Program-made: the position numbers and the translations under genes
NCBI RefSeq assembly: GCF_023502205.1
Contig: NZ_JAMFLG010000002.1
Location: 62,001 to 126,000 of the forward strand
Direction: 5' to 3'
Source of the DNA: Aquiflexum sp. TKW24L
Lineage (GTDB): Bacteria; Bacteroidota; Bacteroidia; Cytophagales; Cyclobacteriaceae
DNA length: 64,000 nt
Notes under the pieces: model-generated
What the model was told of the DNA's origin: nothing
Seen by the model: only the letters and a program-made list of their open reading frames with translations
Databases searched by the model: none
Shown: positions 1-8,804 of the stretch, in pieces
Layout of the letters: each line of letters starts with the position of its first letter
How positions within the stretch are numbered: the first letter of the stretch is position 1

Positions 1-620
1 ATTACTGTAATACCTATGATCCTTTCACTGACTCCGAAAATCGTAGCAATTTCTACCGAATTTTCTATGAACATGTCAGCTCCAAAATATAATCCCAATA
101 CCCCACCTGTTAGCAATAGTAGAGATTTCCAAATCGGCAAAGGCAGAACCTCAGGATCATCTAGGTCACTTAAATTGATCTTTCTAAGTTTAAAAAAGAA
201 ATAAGTATTGATTAGGATTAAGATAACTAAGAGTATGACACCATCTAATCTCGATATAAGTCCATTGTAAGAAAAAAAATAGAATATGAAAGAAGATATT
301 AAAAGTACAAGGTATTCAACTTTTAATATACTTGAGTTTAATTTAATAGGAAATACGATAGCACTGATTCCCAAAACAAGAGAAATATTCGCAATATTAG
401 ACCCAATTACATTTCCAATAGAGATATCGCTTTTACCTTCCAAAGCAGCATAAATACTTACCAATAATTCCGGTGAAGAGGTACCAAAGGCAACTATCGT
501 CAACCCAATCAACCCTTGGCTTAAACCAATTTTCAAGGCAAGGGAAGAAGCACCATCTACTAAAAATTTTCCTCCTGCCAAAAGAATCAGTAGACCCAAA
601 CATAAAAATATATAAACCAT
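1..620 (-). CDS. Sodium/calcium exchanger family protein (partial, C-terminus outside window)
   Basis: Integral membrane cation antiporter of the CaCA superfamily, which normally exchanges Ca2+ for Na+ or H+ across the inner membrane. The reading frame opens at the ATG at 618-620 and stays open to the window edge, giving 206 residues without a stop. The alpha-1 repeat is plain: GLTIVAFGTSSPELLVS at residues 39-55, then GNVIGSNIANISLVLG about 20 residues on. Several hydrophobic segments follow. The second alpha repeat should lie outside the window. The start sits 7 bases after the upp stop, so the two are probably co-transcribed. The family is clear; the transported ion is inferred. Confidence 0.85.
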   Translation of the reverse strand, partial: MVYIFLCLGLLILLAGGKFLVDGASSLALKIGLSQGLIGLTIVAFGTSSPELLVSIYAALEGKSDISIGNVIGSNIANISLVLGISAIVFPIKLNSSILKVEYLVLLISSFIFYFFSYNGLISRLDGVILLVILILINTYFFFKLRKINLSDLDDPEVLPLPIWKSLLLLTGGVLGLYFGADMFIENSVEIATIFGVSERIIGITV

Positions 621-627
621 ATCTTAT

Positions 628-1278
628 TTAAACTTTATTACCAAAACAAAGATCACCTGCATCACCTAGGCCAGGAATGATGTACGATCGATCATTTAAA
701 CATTCATCCAAAGAGCCAATCCATAATTGGTAGGGAATCTTGATGCTTTCATTGATCAACTTGACTCCCTCAGGGGCGGCAATAACACTTACAATATGGA
801 TTACCTTGGGTTTTCCAATCAAAAGAAGATTTTCAATAGTTTTCAAAACAGATTTCCCTGATGCCAACATAGGGTCTATTAAAATCAAGTTTTTATCGTT
901 TATATCAGGAGTAGCTTGATACAAATATTCAATTTCAACTCCTTCGTCCTGATTTCCACCTTCATTTCTATATGCCCCAATAAAACCACTGTCAGCCTGA
1001 TCAAAATAATTCAAAAAACCATTATAAAAGGGAAGAGCCGCTCTAAGTACAGCAATCAATATAGGTTGTTCTAAAATCAATTTTGATCGCTTATTTCCTA
1101 AAGGAGTATTCACATCACAATCAATAAAGTGTAATGCTTTGGAAACCTCATAGGCCATTACTTCTCCTAATCTTTCAAGGTTTTTTCTAAATTTCAACCT
1201 GTCATTTTGTATTGCAACATCTCTAAGTTCAGCTAGGAAGTTATTTGCTATGCTATTTGTTTGGTCTAAAATAAACAT
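628..1278 (-). CDS. upp: Uracil phosphoribosyltransferase
   Basis: Pyrimidine salvage: makes UMP and pyrophosphate from uracil and PRPP in the cytoplasm. The 216 residues match the usual length of the family. The PRPP loop is LILIDPMLASGKSV at residues 131-144, close to the classical DPMLATG form. The C-terminus carries PGLGDAGDLCFG, the uracil-binding signature near the end of Upp proteins, with L-C in place of the more common R-L or R-I. It lies just upstream of the exchanger gene on the same strand. Pyrimidine genes pyrD, pyrF and cdd are elsewhere in the window but not linked to it. Confidence 0.93.
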   Translation of the reverse strand: MFILDQTNSIANNFLAELRDVAIQNDRLKFRKNLERLGEVMAYEVSKALHFIDCDVNTPLGNKRSKLILEQPILIAVLRAALPFYNGFLNYFDQADSGFIGAYRNEGGNQDEGVEIEYLYQATPDINDKNLILIDPMLASGKSVLKTIENLLLIGKPKVIHIVSVIAAPEGVKLINESIKIPYQLWIGSLDECLNDRSYIIPGLGDAGDLCFGNKV

Positions 1279-1330
1279 GTGAAATCCATTAAAATTATGT
1301 ATTGTTCCAAATATCGGATATTCACTAAGA

Positions 1331-1369
1331 AAAAGACAAAAAAAAACCCGATTCTATGAATCGGGTTTT
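1331..1369 (-). terminator. Rho-independent terminator of the OmpA-like gene
   Basis: Perfect 12-bp inverted repeat, arms 1343-1354 and 1358-1369, with a 3-base loop. Read on the minus strand it is followed by a U-run (the A-rich stretch 1331-1342). It lies 19 bases after the stop of the minus-strand OmpA-like gene and before the upp start, so it should separate the two. Confidence 0.9.
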
Positions 1370-1387
1370 CATTATTTTAATTAAGTA

Positions 1388-2665
1388 TTATTTAACTTCA
1401 AAGCTAGCTCTTCTAGCCAATTGTCTGGCATCGGCAGAATTTTTATCTACGCTAGTATCTTCACCATATCCTTTGTAGGAAAGTCTTGAAGAGTCTATAC
1501 CCGAAGAGATCAAAAGATCATATACTGCTTTTGCTCTTCTCTCAGACAACTTCATGTTGTAATCAGCAGGACCAATTTCGTCAGCAAATCCTTTTACTTC
1601 TAGTTTAACTCCAGGATTTCTATTCAAGAAGTTAGCAACATAGTTTACAGCGGATGCAGAAAAACCTAGTGGTTTTGCTGAATCAAATGCGTAATAAACG
1701 TTTACGTAGTTCTCATTGATAGCTCTCTTAAAGAAGTCAGTTTCTTCCTTAACTTGTTCAATTGGACAACCGTTATTTGAGGCCGGACCTGGAGCGAATG
1801 GACATTTATCCAAATGATCAGGTATTCCGTCACCGTCAGAATCCATTGCTCTACCCTGTGAATCTACTCTTGATCCAGATGGAGTATTTGGCTCTTTGTC
1901 AAGATAATCAGGGATACCATCACCGTCAGAGTCTTTCAACATATCTTTAATTTCGCCGATTTGTTGAGCCAATTCAGCTTTGGTAGCATATTTATCTGCT
2001 TCGATATACCAGTCAGCATGGGTTGCACCTTTGCCAAGATAGAATGTCAATCCTAAAGTTCCTGTCCACCAAGTTCCATTTGTTCCATAAAAACCTGCAT
2101 CTGCGGGACCGATATTGGTATTACCATCAAAGGTAACTGTTTGTCTACCGTTAAGAATTGTACTTACATCTCCTGTAAGAGCAATTCTTTCACTAAGTTT
2201 CACTTGACCGGTCAAACCTGCAATAATGTTGTATACATTATCATCAAAAGTAATCGGAGGACCGTCATGTTTAACTTGTCCAATACCGGCACCAAGGTGA
2301 CCTAACAAATTTACCCTTCTAGTGAAGGTTTCCCATTTCATTATTCGACCAAGATTAGCTACTCCTTGAAGGTTTAGCCTGTAATAATTGGTAGAAAACG
2401 CAGGATTATTGTCTTTTCCAGATTCACTGAAGGAACCCAGTCCATAATCTAATTTAGCACCGAATTTGTCATTGAACATATACCTAACACCAAAGTCAAC
2501 ATGACCAAGATTTAATGTTGGTGAGAAATATCCAGGTGACAAAGGAGCCATAGGTTTGTTAAAACCTCCGTTAAGTTCTAAAGACCACTTGTTATAGTCG
2601 TCTTGGGCGTTAACTCCTAAAGCTAAACAGCCCGCCATGATTGTTGATAGTAATATTTTTTTCAT
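1388..2665 (-). CDS. OmpA family outer membrane protein with thrombospondin type 3 repeats
   Basis: Major outer-membrane protein of 425 residues that probably anchors the outer membrane to peptidoglycan. A Sec signal peptide covers about residues 1-20. Residues 21-215 have the alternating aromatic pattern of a beta-barrel. Two calcium-binding type 3 repeats follow (DSDGDGIPDYLDKEPNTP and DSDGDGIPDHLDKCPFAP, about residues 245-292). The C-terminal OmpA domain holds the peptidoglycan-binding helix NMKLSERRAKAV. It is monocistronic: a promoter-like element lies upstream and a strong terminator downstream. This barrel, type 3 repeat, OmpA order is common in Bacteroidota. The domain call is firm; whether the barrel forms an open pore is not visible. 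Confidence 0.92.
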   Translation of the reverse strand: MKKILLSTIMAGCLALGVNAQDDYNKWSLELNGGFNKPMAPLSPGYFSPTLNLGHVDFGVRYMFNDKFGAKLDYGLGSFSESGKDNNPAFSTNYYRLNLQGVANLGRIMKWETFTRRVNLLGHLGAGIGQVKHDGPPITFDDNVYNIIAGLTGQVKLSERIALTGDVSTILNGRQTVTFDGNTNIGPADAGFYGTNGTWWTGTLGLTFYLGKGATHADWYIEADKYATKAELAQQIGEIKDMLKDSDGDGIPDYLDKEPNTPSGSRVDSQGRAMDSDGDGIPDHLDKCPFAPGPASNNGCPIEQVKEETDFFKRAINENYVNVYYAFDSAKPLGFSASAVNYVANFLNRNPGVKLEVKGFADEIGPADYNMKLSERRAKAVYDLLISSGIDSSRLSYKGYGEDTSVDKNSADARQLARRASFEVK

Positions 2666-2714
2666 AATAAAAAATTTTTTGTTCAGATTTTTAGGTGTTT
2701 AATTGATTTGACTG

Positions 2715-2744
2715 CAAATTTATAAACTTTTAACTATTCACAAA
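2715..2744 (-). promoter_or_regulatory. Bacteroidota-type promoter for the OmpA-like gene
   Basis: On the minus strand TAAATTTG (2722-2715) matches the Bacteroidota -7 consensus TAnnTTTG. A TTTG (2744-2741) lies 18 bases further upstream, which fits the -33 element spacing. The start codon is about 50 bases downstream. Confidence 0.6.
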
Positions 2745-2831
2745 TGTATATTAATATTTTAAAACAATACCAAAATTCTTTTTGATTTTTAATCAATTTA
2801 CAATTTTCATCAATGTGAAATTATAAATACG

Positions 2832-3743
2832 ATGATAAAAACCCTGTTTGATCTTCTAAATGTAATCAGTGTTTCGGGAAATGAAACGGCAATGACTGAA
2901 TTTTTGATAGATCACATTAACAAACGGAAAGGTCAATGGAAGGTTCAGCCCGACATTTATTTTGGAGACAACTTACATGATTGTCTGTTACTTAAATTTG
3001 GAAATCCCCGCGGAGCTGTTTTTGCGCACATAGATACTGTGGGGTTTTCGGCAAGATATGAAAATCAGCTCTTACCAATCGGCGGTCCGGAAATTGACAA
3101 TGGAACAAGGTTGGTAGGAGAAGATAGTCTCGGGCTTATCTCATGTAAAATAATTTTAAATGATGATTTTGCTTTTCATGATTTTCCCCGAGCAATAGAC
3201 AGGGGAACCTTGCTTTCTTATGAACAGTCTATTATTCTTGACGAAGAATTTATCCAAGCAGCCTACTTGGATAATAGGATTGGCATATACAATTGCCTTA
3301 ACTTATGTGATAATTTAGAAAATGGCTGGATAATTTTTTCAACCTATGAAGAACACGGGGGAGGCAGCGTTCCATATTTACTTCACTTTATCCAAGAAGT
3401 GGCTCCTATTGAGTTTGCTCTTATTTCTGATGTCACATGGGTCACTGAGGGAGTACAACACCATGAAGGAGTAGCTATTTCATTAAGGGATAAATATATC
3501 CCAAGAAAAAAATTCTTAGATAAAATCCTTAAACTGGCAGAGGAGAGCGGCATTCCATTTCAGTTGGAAGTAGAAGGTATAGGCGGCAGTGATGGCCGTG
3601 AAATTCAATTTTCTCCTTATGCGATAGATTGGTGTTTTATTGGACCTCCGGAAGACAATGTCCATACCCCAAATGAAAAAATTTCTTTGAAAGACCTCCA
3701 ATCTATGATTGATCTTTACAGCTATCTAATGAAGCGGTTGTAA
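2832..3743 (+). CDS. M42-family metallopeptidase (aminopeptidase/endoglucanase-like)
   Basis: Predicted cytoplasmic dinuclear-zinc aminopeptidase of 303 residues. The metal ligands of the M42/M20 fold appear in order: His in AHIDT, Asp in AYLDNRIG, Glu-Glu in YEEHGGG (catalytic base and ligand), Asp in SDVTWVTEG and His in DNVHTPNE. M42 enzymes are usually 330-360 residues, so this one is somewhat short, mainly in the inserted dimerization region. No signal peptide is visible. It is divergent from the OmpA-like gene and ends ahead of a hairpin upstream of hpt. The family is firm; the substrate is unknown. Confidence 0.82.
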   Translation: MIKTLFDLLNVISVSGNETAMTEFLIDHINKRKGQWKVQPDIYFGDNLHDCLLLKFGNPRGAVFAHIDTVGFSARYENQLLPIGGPEIDNGTRLVGEDSLGLISCKIILNDDFAFHDFPRAIDRGTLLSYEQSIILDEEFIQAAYLDNRIGIYNCLNLCDNLENGWIIFSTYEEHGGGSVPYLLHFIQEVAPIEFALISDVTWVTEGVQHHEGVAISLRDKYIPRKKFLDKILKLAEESGIPFQLEVEGIGGSDGREIQFSPYAIDWCFIGPPEDNVHTPNEKISLKDLQSMIDLYSYLMKRL

Positions 3744-3782
3744 GGATTAGCAATAATTTAGATGTAGAGAAATCTTTTTTTT

Positions 3783-3790
3783 TATATTTG
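3783..3790 (+). promoter_or_regulatory. Putative -7 promoter element for hpt
   Basis: TATATTTG matches TAnnTTTG and is followed by C-A, as in many Bacteroidota promoters. It lies 38 bases before the hpt ATG. No good -33 element is visible. It abuts the hairpin at 3792-3817, so initiation would fall within that hairpin. Confidence 0.5.
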
Positions 3791-3791
3791 C

Positions 3792-3817
3792 AATGCCCTT
3801 GAATAAAGGGCATTTTT
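3792..3817 (+). terminator. Terminator-like hairpin between the M42 peptidase gene and hpt
   Basis: Perfect 9-bp arms (3792-3800 and 3806-3814), loop of 5, U-run within 3813-3817. It probably ends the transcript of the upstream peptidase gene. It overlaps the expected start site of the hpt promoter, so hpt mRNA would carry only part of it. Confidence 0.7.
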
Positions 3818-3827
3818 ATTTGATTTT

Positions 3828-4355
3828 ATGATATCAATAAAAGACAAAGTATTTGTACCTTATATAACAGCCCATTCAATTCAACAACGGGTGGCAGAAA
3901 TTGGGGCTGAAATATCGAAAGATTTCAAAGAAGATTGCCCTATATTAATTGGTGTCCTCAACGGTTCTTTTATATTCCTTTCAGATTTGGCTAAAAGTAT
4001 TTCAATACCTATTGAGATAAGCTTCATTAAAATTTCTTCTTATTCGGGAACAAACTCAACAGGATCTATTAGAAATATTCTCGGTCTTGATGTTAATTTA
4101 AATAATAGGTCAGTAGTAATTGTAGAAGATATTATTGACACAGGTTTGAGTATGAAACACTTGGTGGAAATGATAGAAAAAGAAACACCAAAGAGGATAG
4201 CTATTGCCAGCCTTTTACTAAAACCAGATGCTTTAGTGGAGCTGCTTAAGGTAAATTACATCGGCTTTGAAATCCCAAACAAGTTTGTAGTCGGATATGG
4301 GATGGACTATGATGGATTTGGCCGAAACCTTCCCGAACTTTATCAATTGAAATAG
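3828..4355 (+). CDS. hpt: Hypoxanthine phosphoribosyltransferase
   Basis: Purine salvage enzyme that converts hypoxanthine (and usually guanine) with PRPP to IMP or GMP. The 175 residues match the type I family. The PRPP-binding motif VVIVEDIIDTGLSM lies near residues 95-108, with the two acidic residues and the following TG. GVLNGSFIFLSDL near residue 45 is the loop around the pyrophosphate site. The C-terminal VGYGMDYDGFGRNLPELY is the base-binding end typical of HPRT. It starts the run hpt-adk-obg; the 27-base gap to adk suggests co-transcription. Confidence 0.93.
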   Translation: MISIKDKVFVPYITAHSIQQRVAEIGAEISKDFKEDCPILIGVLNGSFIFLSDLAKSISIPIEISFIKISSYSGTNSTGSIRNILGLDVNLNNRSVVIVEDIIDTGLSMKHLVEMIEKETPKRIAIASLLLKPDALVELLKVNYIGFEIPNKFVVGYGMDYDGFGRNLPELYQLK

Positions 4356-4382
4356 GAACCAAAATATTAATTTATTCATAAC

Positions 4383-4955
4383 ATGCTTAATATCGTATTA
4401 TTTGGCCCTCCAGGGGCAGGAAAAGGAACCCAAAGCGAAAATATAATTTCAAAATACAAGCTGACACATTTATCCACAGGAGATTTATTCAGAAAACATC
4501 TTGGGGAAGGCACCGAACTAGGAAAACTCGCCCGAAAATTCATGGATGAAGGCAGGCTAGTTCCCGACGAAGTTGTCATCGACATGGTGGATGACAAAAT
4601 CGCTAATACATTAGGAACCAATGGCTTCATTTTCGATGGATTTCCAAGAACTGTGGCCCAGGCAGAAGCCTTGGATAAATTAATGAAAAAAAACAAAATT
4701 GAAATTTCTGGAATGATTGCACTTGATGTGGCAGAGGATATTTTGAAAGAAAGAATCAGGGAAAGGGGAAAAACCTCCGGAAGAACCGATGATCAGGATG
4801 AAGCCAAAATCGAAACCAGGATACGAGTATATCTGGACGAGACCCTTCCTGTTGCTGAGTATTACGAAAAGCAGGGAAAATTCACCAAAATAAATGGTGT
4901 TGGTACCATCGAAGACATTTTTGCTGACATTACAAAAGTCATTGACAGATACTGA
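4383..4955 (+). CDS. adk: Adenylate kinase
   Basis: Converts ATP and AMP into two ADP in the cytoplasm. The P-loop FGPPGAGKGT is at residues 6-15, the AMP-binding FDGFPRT near residue 80 and the arginine-rich lid RIRERGKTSGRTDDQDE near residues 120-136. At 190 residues it is the short type without the long zinc-type lid; the lid here is only a loop. This form is usual in Bacteroidota. It is followed by a promoter element and a hairpin before obg. Confidence 0.95.
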   Translation: MLNIVLFGPPGAGKGTQSENIISKYKLTHLSTGDLFRKHLGEGTELGKLARKFMDEGRLVPDEVVIDMVDDKIANTLGTNGFIFDGFPRTVAQAEALDKLMKKNKIEISGMIALDVAEDILKERIRERGKTSGRTDDQDEAKIETRIRVYLDETLPVAEYYEKQGKFTKINGVGTIEDIFADITKVIDRY

Positions 4956-4969
4956 TACTGAATATTTCT

Positions 4970-4977
4970 TACCTTTG
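4970..4977 (+). promoter_or_regulatory. Putative -7 promoter element for obg
   Basis: TACCTTTG followed by CAG fits the TAnnTTTG consensus. Initiation a few bases downstream would put the hairpin at 4993-5020 inside the obg leader RNA. Confidence 0.5.
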
Positions 4978-4992
4978 CAGAGAAGATTATCC

Positions 4993-5020
4993 GGCTAAGC
5001 CTTCAAGCTTAGCCTTTTTT
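4993..5020 (+). terminator. Terminator or attenuator between adk and obg
   Basis: Perfect 8-bp GC-containing stem (4993-5000 with 5007-5014), loop of 6, then six T. It can end the adk transcript. Because it lies downstream of the obg -7 element and upstream of the obg start, it could also act as a leader attenuator. Confidence 0.75.
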
Positions 5021-5040
5021 GTTTAAAACTTGTAGAAAAA

Positions 5041-6036
5041 GTGGCAGATTCCAACTTTATAGATTACGTAAAATTCTGCTCCAGGTCAGGAGCAGGGGGA
5101 GCAGGTTCAGTTCATTTTCGAAGAGAAAAGCATGTGCCAAAAGGTGGACCTGATGGTGGAGATGGCGGTAGGGGTGGACACATCATATTAAAAGGCAGTA
5201 CGCAGGTATGGACCTTACTCCATCTAAAATATAAAAAACATGTGATCGCAGAGGAGGGTAAAGGTGGTGAAGGGGGAAGAAGAAAGGGAAGAGACGGCAA
5301 AGATGTAGTCTTAGAGGTTCCTTTGGGAACAATTGCCAAAGATGCTGAAACTTTTGAGGTAAGGTTTGAGATCACCGAAGAAGGACAGGAAGTCATCCTC
5401 ACTAAAGGTGGACGGGGTGGCTTGGGTAATGACCACTTCAAAACTGCAACCAATCAGGCACCGCATTTTGCGCAACCTGGCGAAGAAGGCATTGAAGAAT
5501 GGATCATCCTTGAGCTTAAATTATTGGCGGATGTTGGATTGGTAGGATTTCCAAATGCAGGAAAATCCACTTTACTTTCCAGTATTTCTGCTGCAAGGCC
5601 TGAAATCGGCGACTATCCTTTTACCACATTGGTTCCAAATCTCGGCGTCATCCCATACAGAGAAGAAAAGTCATTTGTGATGGCTGATATACCGGGGATT
5701 ATTGAAGGAGCTGCCGAAGGAAAAGGTCTTGGATTAAGATTTTTGAGGCACATTGAACGAAATTCAATTTTGTTGTTTATGATCCCAGCAGACTCGGACA
5801 ATATCCAGAATCAATACAAAATACTCATTGGGGAACTTCAAAAATACAATCCAGAGTTGTTAGATAAAAAAAGACTGTTAGCCATTACCAAGGCAGACAT
5901 GCTGGATGAAGAATTGATGGAACAAATGAAAAAAGAGGTTCCTAAAGACCTGAGTTCGATATTCATCTCTTCAGTCTCGGGATACAATCTTGACAAACTC
6001 AAGGATATGCTCTGGCAGGCCATCAATACCCAATAA
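5041..6036 (+). CDS. obg: GTPase Obg (ribosome assembly)
   Basis: Essential GTPase that binds the large ribosomal subunit and links ribosome assembly to growth. The glycine-rich Obg fold fills residues 1-158 ([34 protein letters not shown]). The GTPase domain follows: G1 GFPNAGKST near residue 166, G2 with YPFTT, G3 [10 protein letters not shown]4 TKAD and G5 SSVSG. At 331 residues it lacks the C-terminal OCT extension found in some Gram-positive homologues. The start is GTG; the first residues ([12 protein letters not shown]) match the family, so no other start is needed. Confidence 0.95.
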   Translation: MADSNFIDYVKFCSRSGAGGAGSVHFRREKHVPKGGPDGGDGGRGGHIILKGSTQVWTLLHLKYKKHVIAEEGKGGEGGRRKGRDGKDVVLEVPLGTIAKDAETFEVRFEITEEGQEVILTKGGRGGLGNDHFKTATNQAPHFAQPGEEGIEEWIILELKLLADVGLVGFPNAGKSTLLSSISAARPEIGDYPFTTLVPNLGVIPYREEKSFVMADIPGIIEGAAEGKGLGLRFLRHIERNSILLFMIPADSDNIQNQYKILIGELQKYNPELLDKKRLLAITKADMLDEELMEQMKKEVPKDLSSIFISSVSGYNLDKLKDMLWQAINTQ

Positions 6037-6110
6037 ATGCCAACTTGTCAGTTTTGAGCCCTTGGCAAACAAATTGATAACAATGAAAAAGTCAAATTTT
6101 GAGATATAAA

Positions 6111-6674
6111 ATGGAGGAAAAACAAATATTCAATGAAGAGCCTATTGATTCCCAAGAACAAGGGGTACAAGACGAACAGGCTGTAAATGAAGGAAATGAA
6201 AATTCAGGAAAGCTTGATTTATCTCAAGTTGAAAAACTTAATAAGGAAGTTGCTGAATTGAAGGATAAATATTTGAGGCTTTATTCTGAATTTGAGAATT
6301 ACAGAAGAAGGACTGCCAAAGAGCGTCTAGATCTAATCAAGACAGCTTCTGAAGATTTGATGACTGAAATACTCCCTGTGGTTGATGATTTTGAAAGGGC
6401 ATTCAAAGCCCATCAAAATGAAACAGACGCTTCAAAAGTAAGAGAAGGAAACCAACTGGTATTCCACAAGCTAGTAAGAATATTGGAGCAAAAAGGATTA
6501 AAAGCCATGGATAACCTTGCAGGAAAACCATTCGATGCAGAGACTCAGGAAGCTATCACCCAAATAGCTTCTCCCAATGAAGAAATGAAAGGAAAAGTCA
6601 TAGATGTTATTGAAAACGGATATATGCTTGGGGATAAAGTCATCAGGTTTGCAAAAGTTGTAATAGGAGCTTAA
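6111..6674 (+). CDS. grpE: Nucleotide exchange factor GrpE
   Basis: Co-chaperone that releases ADP from DnaK. I chose the ATG at 6111 (187 residues); a TTG four codons upstream would add only four residues. The N-terminal 40 residues are acidic and disordered, followed by the long dimerization helix (about residues 40-95, including YLRLYSEFENYRRRTAKER) and the C-terminal beta domain with the GrpE signature around ENGYMLGDKVIRFAKVVIG. It lies 9 bases upstream of dnaJ, the usual Bacteroidota pair; dnaK is not in the window. Confidence 0.95.
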   Translation: MEEKQIFNEEPIDSQEQGVQDEQAVNEGNENSGKLDLSQVEKLNKEVAELKDKYLRLYSEFENYRRRTAKERLDLIKTASEDLMTEILPVVDDFERAFKAHQNETDASKVREGNQLVFHKLVRILEQKGLKAMDNLAGKPFDAETQEAITQIASPNEEMKGKVIDVIENGYMLGDKVIRFAKVVIGA

Positions 6675-6683
6675 GAAAGGATT

Positions 6684-7790
6684 ATGGCAAAAAGAGACTA
6701 TTATGAAATATTGGGAGTGACAAAAAGTGCATCTCCTGAGGAAATAAAGAAAGCATACCGAAAGCTTGCGATTCAATACCATCCCGACAAGAACCCTGAC
6801 AATCCTGAAGCTGAAGATAAATTCAAAGAGGCTGCAGAGGCTTATGAGGTTTTGAGTAATGCCGAGAAGAAGCAAAGATATGACCAGTTTGGTCATCAGG
6901 GTCTAGGCGGAAACGGCGGTTACAGCGGCGGCGGGATGAATATGGAGGACATTTTTTCCCAATTTGGAGACATATTTGGAGGAGGTGGATTTGATTCCTT
7001 TTTTGGAGGAGGCAGAGGCGGAAGAAGAATGAAAAAAGGAACCAACCTCAGGGTGAAATTAAAAATGAACCTGAAAGAAATTGCCAATGGGGTGGAGAAG
7101 AAAATCAAAGTAAAGCGTAATGTTCTAGCTGACGGAGTTACTTTCAAAAATTGCTCCACTTGCCAAGGTTCAGGTCAGATTAAAAAGGTAGTCAATACCA
7201 TGCTTGGCCAAATGGTCTCTGCAAGTGCCTGTCATGTTTGCGGAGGAAATGGCCAAATAGTAGATAAAAAACCAGCTGAAGCAGATATCAGAGGTCTTAT
7301 TTTAAAAGAGGAAGTTATATCAATCAATATTCCGGCAGGGGTCGCTGACGGAATGCAGTTGAGCATGTCGAGCAAAGGCAACGAAACTGCAGGTGGCGTT
7401 CCCGGTGATTTGTTGATCGTCATTGAGGAAATTGAGGATGAAGTTCTACAAAGAAATGGGAATGATGTCATCTTTGAATTGTATGTAAGTTTCATTGATG
7501 CAGCATTGGGTTCTCAAATTGAGGTGCCAACCATCGAAGGAAAAGTTAAAATCAAGCTTGATTCCGGAACTCAAAGTGGAAAAATGCTAAGATTGAAAGG
7601 AAAAGGAATAAAAGACATCAATGGATATAACCGTGGTGATCAACTAATCCAAGTAAATGTCTGGACACCAAAACAGCTATCCAAAGAAGAACGACAAATT
7701 TTGGAAAATCTGAAAAATTCCGAAAATTTCAGACCCGATCCGGGTAAATCAGAGAAAAATTTCTTTGACAAAATGAAAGAATTCTTCTAA
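6684..7790 (+). CDS. dnaJ: Chaperone DnaJ with two instead of four zinc-finger motifs
   Basis: Hsp40 partner of DnaK, 368 residues. The J domain (residues 1-68) has the HPD motif in [11 protein letters not shown]. The Gly/Phe region runs to about residue 115 and ends in [15 protein letters not shown]. The zinc region holds only CSTCQGSG and CHVCGGNG. By order and spacing these are motifs 2 and 3, which form zinc centre II. The places of motifs 1 and 4 (zinc centre I) read LADGVTFKN and KPAEADIRG. The two C-terminal substrate domains look complete. I recall similar sequences in other Cytophagales, so this is probably a lineage feature. Confidence 0.95.
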   Translation: MAKRDYYEILGVTKSASPEEIKKAYRKLAIQYHPDKNPDNPEAEDKFKEAAEAYEVLSNAEKKQRYDQFGHQGLGGNGGYSGGGMNMEDIFSQFGDIFGGGGFDSFFGGGRGGRRMKKGTNLRVKLKMNLKEIANGVEKKIKVKRNVLADGVTFKNCSTCQGSGQIKKVVNTMLGQMVSASACHVCGGNGQIVDKKPAEADIRGLILKEEVISINIPAGVADGMQLSMSSKGNETAGGVPGDLLIVIEEIEDEVLQRNGNDVIFELYVSFIDAALGSQIEVPTIEGKVKIKLDSGTQSGKMLRLKGKGIKDINGYNRGDQLIQVNVWTPKQLSKEERQILENLKNSENFRPDPGKSEKNFFDKMKEFF

Positions 7791-7800
7791 AAAACTTGCA

Positions 7801-7825
7801 GCCGGATGAAAATCCGGCTTTTTTT
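7801..7825 (+). terminator. Rho-independent terminator of grpE-dnaJ
   Basis: Perfect 7-bp stem (7801-7807 with 7812-7818) closing a GAAA loop, followed by seven T. It lies 10 bases after the dnaJ stop. Confidence 0.9.
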
Positions 7826-7869
7826 ATACCTTTAATAACCTTTTAAATCGATCGCCGTAACCTTACCCT

Positions 7870-8757
7870 ATGTTGAACAAATTTTGCTTACTAATTGGAT
7901 TGGTTCTAGGGAGTACGTCTTGGTCCGATGCCCAAATTACTAAGGAGTTCAAAGTCGAGGAAAAAAACGGCTATAACCTTGTCCACCTAGATTTCAATGT
8001 TTACAAAGGAATCTCGGACATTAAAAGGGATCTTATGGATGGACCCTTGACCATCTCCTCAGAACTTAATAAAGTGAATATTCTTCCGTCTTTCTCTTAC
8101 CGAATCAAGGACGGGATACTTTTTGCAAATCTTTCCCATCGTAATGTAGAATCTGAAAACCTCGGTAAAAGCCTTTCTTATAAATTGTTTTCAAGCTCAA
8201 ACGAGAATTTTGACCACAAATGGGATGTAGGTCTAAATTCTCACAACCTTTACAACCTTCATTTTTACTTTGGAATCGGTTATGCTGCTATTGACTTATC
8301 GCACTTGCCGATTTCTAACTGCATGATCAAATCCACCAGCGCAGATATCAAATTAGACTACAGTAAAAAATTTGCCAATTCCGTAAAAATGGACACGCTG
8401 TCTGTCTCCATCCATATGGGGAATCTGGAGGCAAATAACCTTAATTACACCAATGCTAAAGAAATGATTTTTGAATCAAATTACGGCACCTTAGATCTTT
8501 CTTTTTCTGATAAAATGGCCGAATCGTGCAATATCAAGGCTATGGTTGGGGTTGGGAAAGTTAATCTCCAATTGCCGAGCGAAAATCATGCTTATATCCT
8601 TAAAATTACCTCCACTCCTATGTGCAGGACTTATATTCCAAAATATCTCAAAGACCTTGGCAATAATACTTATGTGAGCAAGGCTTACAGAGAAAATAGC
8701 GAAAATCTCATGATCTTTACCATTGATGTATCCGTAGGTTCAGTTACTATAAAGTAA
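7870..8757 (+). CDS. Exported beta-rich protein, toast-rack (DUF2154/DUF4097)-like
   Basis: I do not recognise a specific family member. The 295-residue protein starts with a Sec signal peptide (about residues 1-21, cleavage near DAQ). The rest lacks cysteine clusters or catalytic signatures and is rich in short beta-strand turns. The stretch GIGYAAIDLSHLPISNCMI and the later YGTLDLSF resemble the repeated strand-turn units of toast-rack or adhesin-like beta-helix domains seen near membrane-stress systems. It is 47 bases upstream of a NatAB-like ABC transporter on the same strand and may be co-expressed with it. The fold is a guess; the role is unknown. Confidence 0.6.
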   Translation: MLNKFCLLIGLVLGSTSWSDAQITKEFKVEEKNGYNLVHLDFNVYKGISDIKRDLMDGPLTISSELNKVNILPSFSYRIKDGILFANLSHRNVESENLGKSLSYKLFSSSNENFDHKWDVGLNSHNLYNLHFYFGIGYAAIDLSHLPISNCMIKSTSADIKLDYSKKFANSVKMDTLSVSIHMGNLEANNLNYTNAKEMIFESNYGTLDLSFSDKMAESCNIKAMVGVGKVNLQLPSENHAYILKITSTPMCRTYIPKYLKDLGNNTYVSKAYRENSENLMIFTIDVSVGSVTIK

Positions 8758-8804
8758 GTCCCTAAAAAGGAACAAATTTCTATTTTTAGTAAACCGCCTT
8801 CACT

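Noticed and set aside
5112-5453. 113-codon minus-strand open frame opposite obg
   Set aside because: It is proline- and serine-rich only because it reads the complement of the glycine-rich Obg domain.
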